The position numbers were made by a program, and so were the translations under genes. A stretch of 64,000 bases of DNA from Nitrospina sp052156635 (lineage in GTDB: Bacteria > Nitrospinota > Nitrospinia > Nitrospinales > Nitrospinaceae), in assembly GCF_052156635.1 (NCBI RefSeq), contig NZ_JBQKUO010000002.1, positions 682,001 through 746,000 of the forward strand, given 5' to 3'. This document shows positions 54,305 through 63,158 of the stretch, one piece after another (within the stretch, counting starts at the first letter, position 1; each line of letters begins with the position of its first letter). The notes beneath the pieces are model-generated. The model was not told the DNA's origin, searched no databases, and worked only from the letters and a program-made list of their open reading frames with translations.

Positions 54305-54348
54305 CAAGCGCGAACAATTAATCTCAGTTTTTTTTGGAGACCGCAATT

Positions 54349-54627
54349 ATGATGGGAATTGGCTTCCCCGAATTGATGATCATTCTGGTCATCATCATGA
54401 TTATTTTCGGCGCCGGAAAACTTCCCCAGATCGGCAGTGCGTTCGGTCAGAGTATCAAAAACTTCAAAACTTCCATGAAAGAAGTCGACGGCATGGAAGA
54501 GAAGGAAGGCGAAGACCAACAGCAACCGGCGGCTATCGAAAACACGGCGGAGACCAACCCGGCACCTGGAGACGGTGGCGAAGAGTCCCCTGCCCCCGAA
54601 TCTGAAAAGCCCGCTTCCCCTGCCTGA
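54349..54627 (+). CDS. tatA: Twin-arginine translocation protein TatA (or TatB-like)
   Basis: A 92-residue membrane protein: FPELMIILVIIMIIFGAGKLPQIGSAFGQSIKNFK is the TatA signature of membrane helix, FG hinge and amphipathic helix, followed by an acidic, Pro/Glu-rich tail. TatA forms the pore that moves folded proteins. The start is ATG 54349, nine bases after GGAG; TTG 54334 is rejected. No tatC is next to it. Confidence 0.92.
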   Translation: MMGIGFPELMIILVIIMIIFGAGKLPQIGSAFGQSIKNFKTSMKEVDGMEEKEGEDQQQPAAIENTAETNPAPGDGGEESPAPESEKPASPA

Positions 54628-54664
54628 TTCAAGCAATCATCCAGCTTGACAAGGTCACTTATTC

Positions 54665-54708
54665 AAGGGCAAGGCCTGTCCGCGGTGCGTGCTGGTCTTG
54701 CCCTTTTT
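54665..54708 (+). terminator. Rho-independent terminator of tatA
   Basis: AAGGGCAAG (54665-54673) and CTTGCCCTT (54697-54705) form a perfect 9-bp stem, followed by T's to 54708 and a further T-rich stretch. The 23-base loop is long, but the arms match fully. Confidence 0.7.
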
Positions 54709-54754
54709 GTGTTTTAAAGGTGGCTTGAGACGAGCCGACCGAGAGGAAGGTTCC

Positions 54755-55378
54755 CTACCCTTTTTTCAGCGAACTGCCGCTGGTGCTGTCCCACTCCACT
54801 GTGTCCGGGCTGGATACGTGCTTGGCCTTGGCCGACCAGTGATCCCATTTCACATTGAGTTCCAGAATCTTCACGCACTGCTTGATGCCGTGCGCGCCAT
54901 AAAGGTGGGAGCGCAGTTTACCCAGGTCCTCGATGTAGGTGTCGTGTTCGGATTTGTACCGGTCCTGCGCCTCGGCAATGTTGGACAGCGTCTGCTCGGC
55001 CTGCAGGTTGTAGTTGAAGATGACTTTTTTGATTTCCTCGTAATCGATCCCGTAGGCCAGGTAGCTCCACGCACCCAGGCACAACCCTCCCAGTATCCCC
55101 AGAATCTGCTTTGCCTTTTTTTTGTTGAACAGGATGGCGGGAATGATGAATCCAAATGCTGCGAACAGGGCGTAGTTGCTGACGGTTTCGTAAAACTCCA
55201 AGGGGGGGACCGACTCGCCGCACTCTCCTGCCGTGGGAGACTGTGCCAGGATCAGTTGGCCCTGCACCCAGGCAGCCCCGGCACCGGCCCATAGGTCCCC
55301 CGGCGCTGCCGCACAAACCAGCGCAACACCAAAAAACGCAAACGAAAAAGAGATACAGGAGACTGTTGGATTTTTCAT
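54755..55378 (-). CDS. Exported membrane protein with pilin-like C-terminal domain
   Basis: A 207-residue protein: signal peptide 1-32, two hydrophobic segments (about 69-85 and 91-109) and a C-terminal domain (about 125-200) with the pattern AEAQDRYKSEHDTYIEDLGKL, which is seen in type IV pilin-like proteins. The fold after this (KILELNVKWDHWSAKAKHV) would be the variable beta part. No prepilin peptidase site is at the usual place, so it is a pilin-domain-bearing membrane protein and not a normal pilin. Function unknown. Confidence 0.65.
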   Translation of the reverse strand: MKNPTVSCISFSFAFFGVALVCAAAPGDLWAGAGAAWVQGQLILAQSPTAGECGESVPPLEFYETVSNYALFAAFGFIIPAILFNKKKAKQILGILGGLCLGAWSYLAYGIDYEEIKKVIFNYNLQAEQTLSNIAEAQDRYKSEHDTYIEDLGKLRSHLYGAHGIKQCVKILELNVKWDHWSAKAKHVSSPDTVEWDSTSGSSLKKG

Positions 55379-55437
55379 TCGGGATGGGATGAGAAAAAGA
55401 GGTGGTTTGAAATTTCTGCCATAATGTATAAAATTAT

Positions 55438-55533
55438 GGCCTCATCGTCTAGCGAAATATTCCCCGGCCTCCGGGGAATGGACCGCAGTCAATCATACGG
55501 CATTTCACCAGCTCCGATCTTCCGGGGCGGTCC
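55438..55533 (+). other. Candidate structured RNA / leader with tRNA-Glu-like 5' start
   Basis: GGCCTCATCGTCTAGCG (55438-55454) reads like the acceptor and D-arm of tRNA-Glu but no tRNA follows. ATTCCCCGG/CCGGGGAAT (55459-55467 and 55471-55479) is a perfect 9-bp hairpin with a 3-base loop. GGACCG (55480-55485) and CGGTCC (55528-55533) can enclose the next domain. CCGGGG recurs at 55522-55527, so CCCCGG (55462-55467) has two possible partners. It precedes the DUF1566 gene by 50 bases, so a switch in that leader is possible. No T-tract is present. Confidence 0.35.
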
Positions 55534-55582
55534 GATAAAATCGATCAATACAAAATTTTTTCAGCGATAAAGGGAATGGATT

Positions 55583-56008
55583 ATGAGCGATCAACCCAGA
55601 TTTGTGGACAACGGCGACGGCACCATCCAGGACAACAAAACCGGTCTTGCCTGGGCAAAAAAGGATTCATTTCAAATAGCCGGAGACTGGGTTAATTTCC
55701 AGGAAGCGCTCCAGTTGATCGACCAATTGAACAAAAAAGATTACCTGGGATTTCATGACTGGCGCATGCCGGAAAAAGAGGAAATAGCGGAACTCTACAA
55801 CCCTGAATTAAAATTGAACGCACGTTCCAACAAGGAGATTCATATCTCCGACTTGTTTGAACCGGGTTGTGGCATCGGGTCATGGTGCCTGCCGTTCGAC
55901 CAGCAGGCGGCCTTTTACTTCGAGTTCCAGGGCGGTAACGCCCAGCACTACGATCAGGATTTCACGCAGGGGTACGTACGACCGGTGAGGCTGTGGCCGG
56001 ATGACTAA
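55583..56008 (+). CDS. DUF1566 (Lcl C-terminal-like) domain protein
   Basis: A 141-residue soluble protein: VDNGDGTIQDNKTGLAWAKKD, WVNFQEALQLIDQLN, DWRMPEKEEIAELYN and GYVRPVRLW are the DUF1566 hallmarks. Like the copy at 37751-38188, it has no signal peptide. AAAGGGA precedes the ATG. The upstream leader contains the hairpins described at 55438-55533. Its stop overlaps the convergent gene by 4 bases. Confidence 0.82.
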   Translation: MSDQPRFVDNGDGTIQDNKTGLAWAKKDSFQIAGDWVNFQEALQLIDQLNKKDYLGFHDWRMPEKEEIAELYNPELKLNARSNKEIHISDLFEPGCGIGSWCLPFDQQAAFYFEFQGGNAQHYDQDFTQGYVRPVRLWPDD

Positions 56009-56433
56009 TCCCGGCCCTCTTTCCGGGTCCGGCTCAGGCACGACTCGATTCGGGGCAATTCTTGCGGCGGGTATATGACGAGATTGATTTCCACGTTTCC
56101 TGCCTCCGAGTAGTCGATGGAGGCTATCTGGTAACGTTCCGTTTCCACGTCTTCGGACTGGCCCACATACTGCTGCAGTGCCGAGCGGAGAGCATCCCAT
56201 TCCAGGTAGGTGAGGAACTGGTCCTCCGTATCCAGGAGATTCAGCCTTTTGATGAGGTCGCCGAACTGGGTGTCCAGAACGACGGACACGGGCTGGCCGG
56301 CGCACAGGTCGTGGTAGGTTTTATCCACGCCGATATTGCGGTTGCACGTGATTTTATGAAAAGTGTAATCCCGCAACCGGTCCTCGGCATCGAGCCGCAC
56401 GGTCATCCGGGCTGAGCTGTCTTTGCAGGGCAT
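56005..56433 (-). CDS. Hypothetical protein, 142 aa
   Basis: A soluble, acidic protein with no signal peptide. Residues of about 17-50 (RDYTFHKITCNRNIGVDKTYHDLCAGQPVSVVL) contain two cysteines 18 apart and superficially recall the N-terminal part of IscU/NifU-like scaffolds, but the third Cys and the rest do not match. Start ATG 56433 uses AAAAGGAG upstream; TTG 56457 is possible. It lies between the convergent DUF1566 gene and nadC. Confidence 0.55.
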   Translation of the reverse strand: MPCKDSSARMTVRLDAEDRLRDYTFHKITCNRNIGVDKTYHDLCAGQPVSVVLDTQFGDLIKRLNLLDTEDQFLTYLEWDALRSALQQYVGQSEDVETERYQIASIDYSEAGNVEINLVIYPPQELPRIESCLSRTRKEGRD

Positions 56434-56506
56434 GGTGTCCGCATCTCCTTTTTGCAATCACTCCCATTATACAGGGAGAATTGCTGGTCGGGAAAGATAG
56501 AACCGA

Positions 56507-57349
56507 TCAACCCGGAAGGTCGAAATTCATGCTGATGTCCACTGCCGGAGCGGAATGGGTCAAACCCCCAACCGAAATACAGTCCAGGCCCACCTTCGCC
56601 AGCTGTTCCACTTTTTCAAGCGTCATGTTGCCGGAAGCTTCGGTGCGGGCCCGGCCATTGATCAGGCGCACCGCCCCGGCCATCGTCTCCGGCGTCATGT
56701 TGTCCAGCAGGATGATGTCGGCCCCACCCTCGATCGCTTCCTTCACTTCTTCCAGATTGGTCGTTTCAATTTCGATGGGTCCCTCATGACCCGACGCCTT
56801 TATCCGCTCCAGTGCCGGTCCTATACCTCCTGCCATCTTGATGTGATTGTCCTTGATCAGCACAGCATCGAACAAGCCGAAACGATGGTTGGTTCCTCCC
56901 CCACACGCTACGGCATATTTTTCGAACACGCGCAGGCCAGGGGTGGTTTTGCGCGTATCAAGAATCTGAACCGATCCCGCCTTCTCTACAAATGCCCGGG
57001 TCAGGGTGGCAATGCCGCTCAACCGTTGCAATATATTGAGTGCCGTCCGTTCTGCTTTCAGCAACGCGCCGGCCTTGCCTTCGATGGAGATTAAAATCTC
57101 ACCCTGCTTCAGAAAACATCCATCTTCGCGTTCATTCGCAAACGTCGCAGCCATGTCAACATGGCGAAAAACAGTGCGAACCAGGTCCATGCCACAGACC
57201 ACGAGGTCCTGTTTGGCAACCACCTGCGCCCGGGCGAGGACTGTGGGATCGACCAGGGTTTCGGTGGTGACATCGCCTTCACCAAGGTCTTCCGCCAGGG
57301 AACGCTCGACCCACTCATCTATTTGTTCTTGTGTTGGTTGAGGTCTCAT
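56507..57349 (-). CDS. nadC: Nicotinate-nucleotide pyrophosphorylase (carboxylating)
   Basis: A 280-residue enzyme that converts quinolinate and PRPP to nicotinate mononucleotide in NAD synthesis. The N-terminal DLGEGDVTTETLV region and the barrel motifs RTALNILQRLSGIATLTR, DTRKTTPGLRVFEKYAVACGG and NHRFGLFDAVLIKDNHI are all typical, as is GGADIILLDNM. No nadA or nadB is in the window. Confidence 0.95.
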   Translation of the reverse strand: MRPQPTQEQIDEWVERSLAEDLGEGDVTTETLVDPTVLARAQVVAKQDLVVCGMDLVRTVFRHVDMAATFANEREDGCFLKQGEILISIEGKAGALLKAERTALNILQRLSGIATLTRAFVEKAGSVQILDTRKTTPGLRVFEKYAVACGGGTNHRFGLFDAVLIKDNHIKMAGGIGPALERIKASGHEGPIEIETTNLEEVKEAIEGGADIILLDNMTPETMAGAVRLINGRARTEASGNMTLEKVEQLAKVGLDCISVGGLTHSAPAVDISMNFDLPG

Positions 57350-57387
57350 GTTCTCATATTAAAAAGCCGACAAAGTCATTTAAATTA

Positions 57388-57406
57388 GCACAGAACCCCC
57401 CTGTGC
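57388..57406. repeat. Short perfect hairpin between nadC and the DUF2157 gene
   Basis: GCACAG (57388-57393) and CTGTGC (57401-57406) with a 7-base C-rich loop, in the 81-base divergent gap. Could be a weak operator or leader hairpin; no T-tract. Confidence 0.35.
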
Positions 57407-57430
57407 GCCATGTTTAGGTAAGAGAGCGGG

Positions 57431-58498
57431 ATGGACCGTTTTCCCAGCAAAAAGAAAGCCCAGGAACGGGTGGATCGGATTCAGGCTTTCCAAAAGGAAC
57501 TGCAGGAAATTGAAAGTTCCGGACTGATCCGCCTGCCTTACGAGACACGCCGGTTGATCGAAGGCTACCACGCGGACCTGATTACCCGTTTCAAGCACCA
57601 ATTCGACACGGACAACTCAGCCGCAGAGAAACAGCTTTCGCTGGGCATGCGTATCCTCACCTTCCTTGGAGGGCTGGCTCTCTGCGCCAGCATCTTTTTT
57701 TTCTTTTATCAGATTTGGGGCCTGATTCCGGAATCGGTACAAATCGTTTCAGTCATCTCCCTGCCCATTCTTGCGGTACTGACCATGCGGTTCGCCGCCC
57801 AGCGCGAGCCTTCACATTATTACGCTTCTTTGATCGGGCTCGTCGCCTTCATCGGTTTCGTTTTGAACCTCAATGTAATGGGGTCGCTGTACAACATCAC
57901 CCCTTCGCAGAACGCCTTTCTGGTTTGGGGCGCATTTGCCCTGATACTTGCGTACCGGTTTGGACTGCGTCTTCTTTTGCTGGCCGGGTTACTTTGTTTA
58001 CTGGCTTACCTGTCGGCAACGGTGGGAGCCTTTTCCGGAATATACTGGCTTCATTTCGGAGAGCGGCCGGAAAATTTCATTTTCGGGGGAATCTTTTTAC
58101 TGGCTTTGCCGTTTTGCATCAAACACCATAAGAACCCACACTTCACCTGGTTTTATCATCTGGTTGCCCTGCTTTCGATACACCTCGCCCTCCTCATCAT
58201 GTCCTATTGCGGTCATTGCAGTTACCTGATGGGCAATGAAAACAGGATCGAGGTTGGTTACCAGACGGCCGCCCTGGCGGCTTACGGAATAACGGTCTGG
58301 CTGGGCGTGCGCCTGCAGTATCCCGGCATCACCCATATTGGAACGACTTTCTGCACCTTGTTTTTTTATACGAAGTTTTTTGACTGGTGGTGGGACGCAT
58401 TGCCGAAGTCACTTTTCTTTTTCGTGCTGAGTCTGATCACCATTGGTTTGCTGGTGCTTTTCCGCTCCATGCGCGATCGATTCCGGGAGGCGGTATGA
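57431..58498 (+). CDS. DUF2157-like polytopic membrane protein
   Basis: A 355-residue inner-membrane protein. The cytoplasmic N-terminus (1-68) is a charged helix, followed by about ten hydrophobic segments through 345. This layout, and its coupling to a DUF4824 protein, are those of the DUF2157 family of unknown role, probably a transporter-like or envelope complex. Its TGA overlaps the next ATG (ATGA). Confidence 0.7.
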   Translation: MDRFPSKKKAQERVDRIQAFQKELQEIESSGLIRLPYETRRLIEGYHADLITRFKHQFDTDNSAAEKQLSLGMRILTFLGGLALCASIFFFFYQIWGLIPESVQIVSVISLPILAVLTMRFAAQREPSHYYASLIGLVAFIGFVLNLNVMGSLYNITPSQNAFLVWGAFALILAYRFGLRLLLLAGLLCLLAYLSATVGAFSGIYWLHFGERPENFIFGGIFLLALPFCIKHHKNPHFTWFYHLVALLSIHLALLIMSYCGHCSYLMGNENRIEVGYQTAALAAYGITVWLGVRLQYPGITHIGTTFCTLFFYTKFFDWWWDALPKSLFFFVLSLITIGLLVLFRSMRDRFREAV

Positions 58499-59373
58499 AA
58501 CGCTATGGAATGCCCATCGCGGTCGGCCTGATTCTCTTCATCAATGTCTGGGTGATTGCGGGTGTGGTTTACAACCGATCCGGAGAACCCGAAGCCCGCA
58601 TTACGCTGACGGAACGGGAGCTGCCCAAAGCCTGGCAGGAGCGGGAAAACACCGGCTTGTTTCTTCGACTCAACTGGCAGATGCCCGGATTTCAGAAACC
58701 GGGGCATTACAACCCGGAACCGGGGTGGTTCACCCGCGATAAACTGGTCGACCTCGGATTTCGTGTCGAAATGCCGGTCAACGATACGAGGGCTTACGAC
58801 TATTATCGCCACCAGCTTCCCCGGGATGCATTTATTGTTTTGGAAATGGAAGGTCCGACCTGGAATCTCTGGCGGAAAGGAGCTGTAGAATACTATGCCT
58901 CTCTCAAATCGGATTTGGAAAAGGAAACGGATGAATCAAAAATCCAATCCCTCAACCGGCAGATTGAAAGCCTGAAACGGAGCATGGTCACCCAGTCCCG
59001 CCTGTTTGCTGTTGATGCGGGAAGCTCCCCCTCCCAACTTCGGGAGCGCTATCCGGACCGTTCCCGGCACCTCATCGTTCGCGGAATCGTCCGTATAAGA
59101 AAATCGGTTTTCCCCGCAGGTGAACGGGGCAAACATGGCGAAAACGAAGCGGTCATAAATGGTTATATTCAAAAAATACTTGTAGACCAGCTGCATGTTC
59201 CCTATTTGTTCCGGGATCGCTTTTTTCAATATGTATCTAAACCCCGATATTGGAGCCCGGCCCGAAGCCGAAGCGCCGGCAAAAAAAATGGAATGGGACC
59301 GCGTTATGCCGTTACCCTAAGTTATGGTAAGCGGTACGAACCCTGGATTACTGAAATCACCGAACTGAAATGA
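58495..59373 (+). CDS. DUF4824-like membrane-anchored protein
   Basis: A 292-residue protein with one N-terminal membrane helix (residues 6-26). The exported domain has the DUF4824 pattern: TGLFLRLNWQMP..., WFTRDKLVDLGFRVEMP, QLPRDAFIVLEMEGPTW. A helical stretch around 140-170 precedes SRLFAVDAGSSPSQLRERYPDR. The ATG overlaps the DUF2157 stop; the two genes are a conserved pair in other bacteria as I recall, with unknown function. Confidence 0.7.
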   Translation: MKRYGMPIAVGLILFINVWVIAGVVYNRSGEPEARITLTERELPKAWQERENTGLFLRLNWQMPGFQKPGHYNPEPGWFTRDKLVDLGFRVEMPVNDTRAYDYYRHQLPRDAFIVLEMEGPTWNLWRKGAVEYYASLKSDLEKETDESKIQSLNRQIESLKRSMVTQSRLFAVDAGSSPSQLRERYPDRSRHLIVRGIVRIRKSVFPAGERGKHGENEAVINGYIQKILVDQLHVPYLFRDRFFQYVSKPRYWSPARSRSAGKKNGMGPRYAVTLSYGKRYEPWITEITELK

Positions 59374-59380
59374 GGGTTGC

Positions 59381-60652
59381 TTGAGTAAGGGAAAAATTCC
59401 AGAAAAGCTGGTCGCAGAACCATTGACAACCGAGGGGAACCCGCGTCATTTCGCCCCTGCCGATCAACCGCCTCAAAATAAGTACCAGGTGGTGGACCCG
59501 AAGACGGGTGACGTGTGGGGGTATGTTGTAATAGACAATACCCGACGCGGGCCCGGGCTGGGTGGCATACGTATTGCCGCTGACCTCTCAGTTTGGGAAA
59601 TCATGCGGCTGGCACGTACCATGACATTGAAAAACAGTGCCGCCAACCTTCCATTTGGAGGGGCCAAGTCGGGCATCGCTTTCGATCCGAATGAGTTTGG
59701 CCGGGCCAAGGGAATGAAGCAGGACCTCATCGGTGCCTTTGCGGAAGCCATCTTCCCCATTGACAACTACATCTCGGCGCCGGACATGAGCACGGATGAA
59801 AACGACACCCAGCGCATCTTTCAATACAACACCGATATGCTGGGAGACCCGCATCACGGCCGGGGAGCAGCGGGACGCCCTTTCGCAAAGGGGGGAGTGC
59901 CCATCGATAAATGGGGGCTCACCGGGCACAGCCTTTATTCTTCCATCAAAACGCTTGAGGACATCGATCCCAATTTTCAAATCAGGGGTGCGCGTGTTGT
60001 GATCCAGGGATTTGGCAACGTCGGCGCCGCTATCGGTAACAAACTTGCGGAAGAAGGCGCTCTCATTGTCGGGGCCTCCGATCTGAATGCCGCGTTGTGG
60101 TGCTCTAAAGGCCTTCAGATCCGCGAGATCAATCAGGCAAGGAGCAACCCCAAAGGACTTGGTTCGTATCGCGGCCAGGTGGACAAACGGTTTTTCAACG
60201 GCAACGTGTCCCGTCTCCTCGAAGCGCCCTGCGACATCCTGATCCCGGCCGCGCGACCGGACGCCATCACTGCCCGCAACGCCGACCGTCTTATGTGCGG
60301 CAAAATTTTTCAGGGTGCCAACACGCCCAGTAACAAAATGACCGAATACTACCTCGAGAACCGGAGAAAAATTCTGTCCTATACCGACTTCATCGTCAAC
60401 TCAGGAGGGGTGATCGGGTGTGCGGTGGAGGTGAAAATGACGCAGGATGAATCCTACCGTGAACGGGTCATGGCAATGGGAAATCACGGCCGGACTTATG
60501 TTGAAAATCTCATCTTTGAAACTGTGAGCCGCAATATCCTCACCATCACGAAAAGGTTGAAAGAGCGGGCCGGCAAAGATATTATTTTCCGTGAAGAGGC
60601 CACCCGGCTGGCGGAAGAACGGCTGGGCAAGCCGGAAGAATACTGGTTGTGA
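59381..60652 (+). CDS. Glu/Leu/Phe/Val dehydrogenase family protein
   Basis: A 423-residue NAD(P)-dependent amino-acid dehydrogenase. The dimerisation/catalytic domain has GPGLGGIRIAADLSVWEIMRLARTMTLKNSAANLPFGGAKSGI with the family Lys residues, and APDMSTDENDTQRI follows. The Rossmann domain starts at VVIQGFGNVG. It interconverts an amino acid and its 2-oxoacid with ammonia; Glu, Leu or another substrate cannot be told apart by eye. Divergent at the SGGV segment. Start TTG 59381 has GAGGG upstream. Confidence 0.85.
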   Translation: MSKGKIPEKLVAEPLTTEGNPRHFAPADQPPQNKYQVVDPKTGDVWGYVVIDNTRRGPGLGGIRIAADLSVWEIMRLARTMTLKNSAANLPFGGAKSGIAFDPNEFGRAKGMKQDLIGAFAEAIFPIDNYISAPDMSTDENDTQRIFQYNTDMLGDPHHGRGAAGRPFAKGGVPIDKWGLTGHSLYSSIKTLEDIDPNFQIRGARVVIQGFGNVGAAIGNKLAEEGALIVGASDLNAALWCSKGLQIREINQARSNPKGLGSYRGQVDKRFFNGNVSRLLEAPCDILIPAARPDAITARNADRLMCGKIFQGANTPSNKMTEYYLENRRKILSYTDFIVNSGGVIGCAVEVKMTQDESYRERVMAMGNHGRTYVENLIFETVSRNILTITKRLKERAGKDIIFREEATRLAEERLGKPEEYWL

Positions 60653-60681
60653 TTTTCAACGTAAGATAGAAAGGGAACTCG

Positions 60682-60891
60682 ATGGGCTACAACGTCGGTC
60701 ATGGGGACAGGTTGTTTCGGATGATGCTGGGGGTCGCTCTGGTGCTGGGAGGACTCACGTCCGGCGGATTCTGGGGGTGGACCACGGCATTGGTGGGCGT
60801 GGTGATCATCATCACCGGCATGGCCGGCAATTGCTTTATCTACTCCCTGTTCGACATCAGCACCTACTGCCCGCCGCGCAATAAAAGCTGA
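60682..60891 (+). CDS. DUF2892 small membrane protein
   Basis: A 69-residue protein: a short N-terminus (MGYNVGHGDRLFRMMLG), two membrane helices (about 16-33 and 34-52) and a C-terminal NCFIYSLFDISTYCP. This matches DUF2892, the membrane part also found at the end of YgaP rhodanese. Function unknown. AAAGGGA lies before the ATG. Confidence 0.85.
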   Translation: MGYNVGHGDRLFRMMLGVALVLGGLTSGGFWGWTTALVGVVIIITGMAGNCFIYSLFDISTYCPPRNKS

Positions 60892-60896
60892 CCCGC

Positions 60897-60925
60897 ATCA
60901 ACCGTCTGCCCGCTCCGCGGTTGAT
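60897..60925. repeat. Inverted repeat between DUF2892 and hemC
   Basis: ATCAACC (60897-60903) and GGTTGAT (60919-60925) form a perfect 7-bp stem between the two convergent genes. It could help end transcription, but there is no T-tract. Confidence 0.35.
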
Positions 60926-60929
60926 CCGC

Positions 60930-61883
60930 TCAGCGGTTGTAGATTTCGTCGAGGACCTTTCCCGCGCCCTGCTCCAGGATCTCCAGCGCGCACTGGTCTC
61001 CCAGCTTGACCGCATCCTGGGTGGCTCCAGACCCTTCAGCACGAAACACCTGCTTGCCGTCGAGGCTCCCCACCATGCCACGGATGTGAATGCGGTTGCC
61101 GTCCACCGTAGCGTAAACCCCAATCGGCACCTGGCATCCGCCTTCCAGTCGATGCAGGAAGGACCGTTCCGCCTCCAGGGCGGTATGCGTATCTTCATGT
61201 TCAAGCGGTAGAATTCGCATCATGACTCCCGGGTCGTCCTTGCGCGTTTCGATACCCACCGCGCCCTGCCCGCCTCCGGGTAACATGATCTCCGGCGGAA
61301 TGCATTCGCTGATGCGGTCGGCCATGCCCATCCGCTTCAAACCTGCCGCAGCCAATATGATACCGTCCAGGTTTTCCTTCTCCATTTTATCGAGCCGCGT
61401 TCCGACGTTGCCGCGCATGGGCACGATTTGGAGGTCAGGACGATATGCCAGGAGTTGAGTGGTCCGGCGAAAACTGCCCGTTCCCACTTTCGCTCCTTGT
61501 GGCAGTTCGTCCAGCTTCTTGCCATCGCGGGAAATGAGTGCATCGCGCGGGTCCTCGCGCTCCGTGATAACAGACAACCCCAGCCCGGGAGGCAGTTTCA
61601 TCGGTACGTCCTTCATGCTGTGGACGGCAATATCGACTTCATTCCGCAACAGGCCTTCCTCAATCTCCTTGGTGAACAGGCCTTTGCCTCCGACCTTCGC
61701 CAGCGGCACATCCTGGATCTTGTCCCCGGAAGTCTTGATGGTGATCAGCGACACCGTGATATCCGGGTGCTCCTCTTCAAGCAGGGATTTGATCCAGTTG
61801 GCCTGCCAGAGCGCAAGCGGACTGCCCCGCGTGCCAATGCGGATTTCACTGACTTCGTAAATCGATCTAAATAATGGGTCCAT
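60930..61883 (-). CDS. hemC: Porphobilinogen deaminase (hydroxymethylbilane synthase)
   Basis: A 317-residue haem-synthesis enzyme that joins four porphobilinogens. IGTRGSPLALWQANW is the start signature, DIAVHSMKDVPMKLPPGL holds the catalytic Asp, and Cys250 in RLEGGCQVPIGVYA binds the dipyrromethane cofactor. ATG 61883 overlaps the hemA stop by one base (TAATG). Confidence 0.96.
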   Translation of the reverse strand: MDPLFRSIYEVSEIRIGTRGSPLALWQANWIKSLLEEEHPDITVSLITIKTSGDKIQDVPLAKVGGKGLFTKEIEEGLLRNEVDIAVHSMKDVPMKLPPGLGLSVITEREDPRDALISRDGKKLDELPQGAKVGTGSFRRTTQLLAYRPDLQIVPMRGNVGTRLDKMEKENLDGIILAAAGLKRMGMADRISECIPPEIMLPGGGQGAVGIETRKDDPGVMMRILPLEHEDTHTALEAERSFLHRLEGGCQVPIGVYATVDGNRIHIRGMVGSLDGKQVFRAEGSGATQDAVKLGDQCALEILEQGAGKVLDEIYNR

Positions 61884-63157
61884 TAATCGTCCAGATGAAA
61901 CAGGTCGCGGATGGCTTTCAAATAAGCCTGGCCTTCAGAAGTGCGGGTTTTCTCCTTCAGGTTGACCGTGGGTTTGTGAAGAATCTTGTTGATGATGGAA
62001 AGCGTCATTTGTTCAAGAGCGCTTTTATCTTCCGTTGACAAGTGTTCAAGCCGTTTGAGGGTTTTGTCCAGTTCCTGGCGCCGGATGTCCTCAGCCTTTC
62101 GACGCAGGCCAACAATCGTGGGCACCGCGTCCCGCGACTCAATCCAGCTGTTGAACTTGACCACCTCGGAGTGAATGATCTCCATGGCCAGTTCGGCTTC
62201 CTTCTCACGTTCCTTCATGTTGGCATCCACGACGCTTTGCAGATCATCAATGTCGTAGAGGTACACGTTTTCGAGGTCATTGACCTCCGGAGCAATGTCA
62301 CGCGGCACGGCGATATCGATCAAAAACATGGAGCGGTTCTTGCGTTTGTGCAAAGCTTCGTCGACCATTTCTTTGGTGATGATGAAATTGGGCGCAGCAG
62401 TGGAACTGATAACGATATCGGCACGGTACAATTCTTCCTTGAATTCATCGAAACCAAGCGCACTGCCGTTCAGGGTTTTGGCCAGGCCGGCGGCCCGTTC
62501 GTACGTGCGGCTGGCAACGTACACGGTTTTGAGACCGTAAGTCATGAGGTGCCGGGCGGCGAGTTCCGCCATCTCCCCCGTGCCCACCAGCATGACGGTA
62601 TGGTTTTCCAGGTTGTCGAAAATCTTCCGCGCCAGTTCGACTGCGGCAGAACTGATGGACACGGCGCTCTCGGCGATGCCGGTTTCCTCACGGATTCGCT
62701 TGGCGACGTTGAATGCCTTCTCGAATAACTGGTTGAGGAAGATGCCGGTGGTGCGGAGCGAACGCGCCAGGCTGTAGGCGTCCTTCACCTGTCCCAGGAT
62801 CTGCGCTTCGCCGACGATCATGGAATCCAGGCTCGCCGACACGCGGAACAGGTGCTCGATGGTTTTGTCCTCGGTGTAGGAGTAGAAATGCTCGTCGAGG
62901 ACATCGATGGGGATCTGGTGGTAATCCGAGATGAAGCGCTTGAGCCGCAGGACTCCGTTGTTGATGTCGTTCACACGGGCGTAGATCTCCACCCGGTTGC
63001 AGGTGGAGATGATGAGGTTTTCCTCGATCTCCGGATACTGGTTGAGCTTTTCCGAAGACTCCTCAATGGTCCCCTGCGTGAACGCCAACCGTTCCCGTAA
63101 TTCTACGGGCGTGTTCTTGTGGTTGACGCCAACGATCACCAGATTACTGTGTTCCAT
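61883..63157 (-). CDS. hemA: Glutamyl-tRNA reductase
   Basis: A 424-residue enzyme that reduces glutamyl-tRNA to glutamate-1-semialdehyde, the committed step of haem synthesis by the C5 pathway. Cys53 in STCNRVEIY is the nucleophile, HLFRVSASLDSMIVGEAQILGQVK is the active-site hallmark, VMLVGTGEMAELAARHL binds NADPH, and the C-terminal helix (370-424) dimerises. Start 63157 is 2 bases behind the ccsA-like stop. Confidence 0.96.
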   Translation of the reverse strand: MEHSNLVIVGVNHKNTPVELRERLAFTQGTIEESSEKLNQYPEIEENLIISTCNRVEIYARVNDINNGVLRLKRFISDYHQIPIDVLDEHFYSYTEDKTIEHLFRVSASLDSMIVGEAQILGQVKDAYSLARSLRTTGIFLNQLFEKAFNVAKRIREETGIAESAVSISSAAVELARKIFDNLENHTVMLVGTGEMAELAARHLMTYGLKTVYVASRTYERAAGLAKTLNGSALGFDEFKEELYRADIVISSTAAPNFIITKEMVDEALHKRKNRSMFLIDIAVPRDIAPEVNDLENVYLYDIDDLQSVVDANMKEREKEAELAMEIIHSEVVKFNSWIESRDAVPTIVGLRRKAEDIRRQELDKTLKRLEHLSTEDKSALEQMTLSIINKILHKPTVNLKEKTRTSEGQAYLKAIRDLFHLDD

Positions 63158-63158
63158 A

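Noticed and set aside
55438..55454. Full tRNA-Glu gene
   Set aside because: Only the first 17 bases resemble tRNA-Glu; anticodon arm, T-arm and 3' acceptor are missing, so it is at most a fragment.
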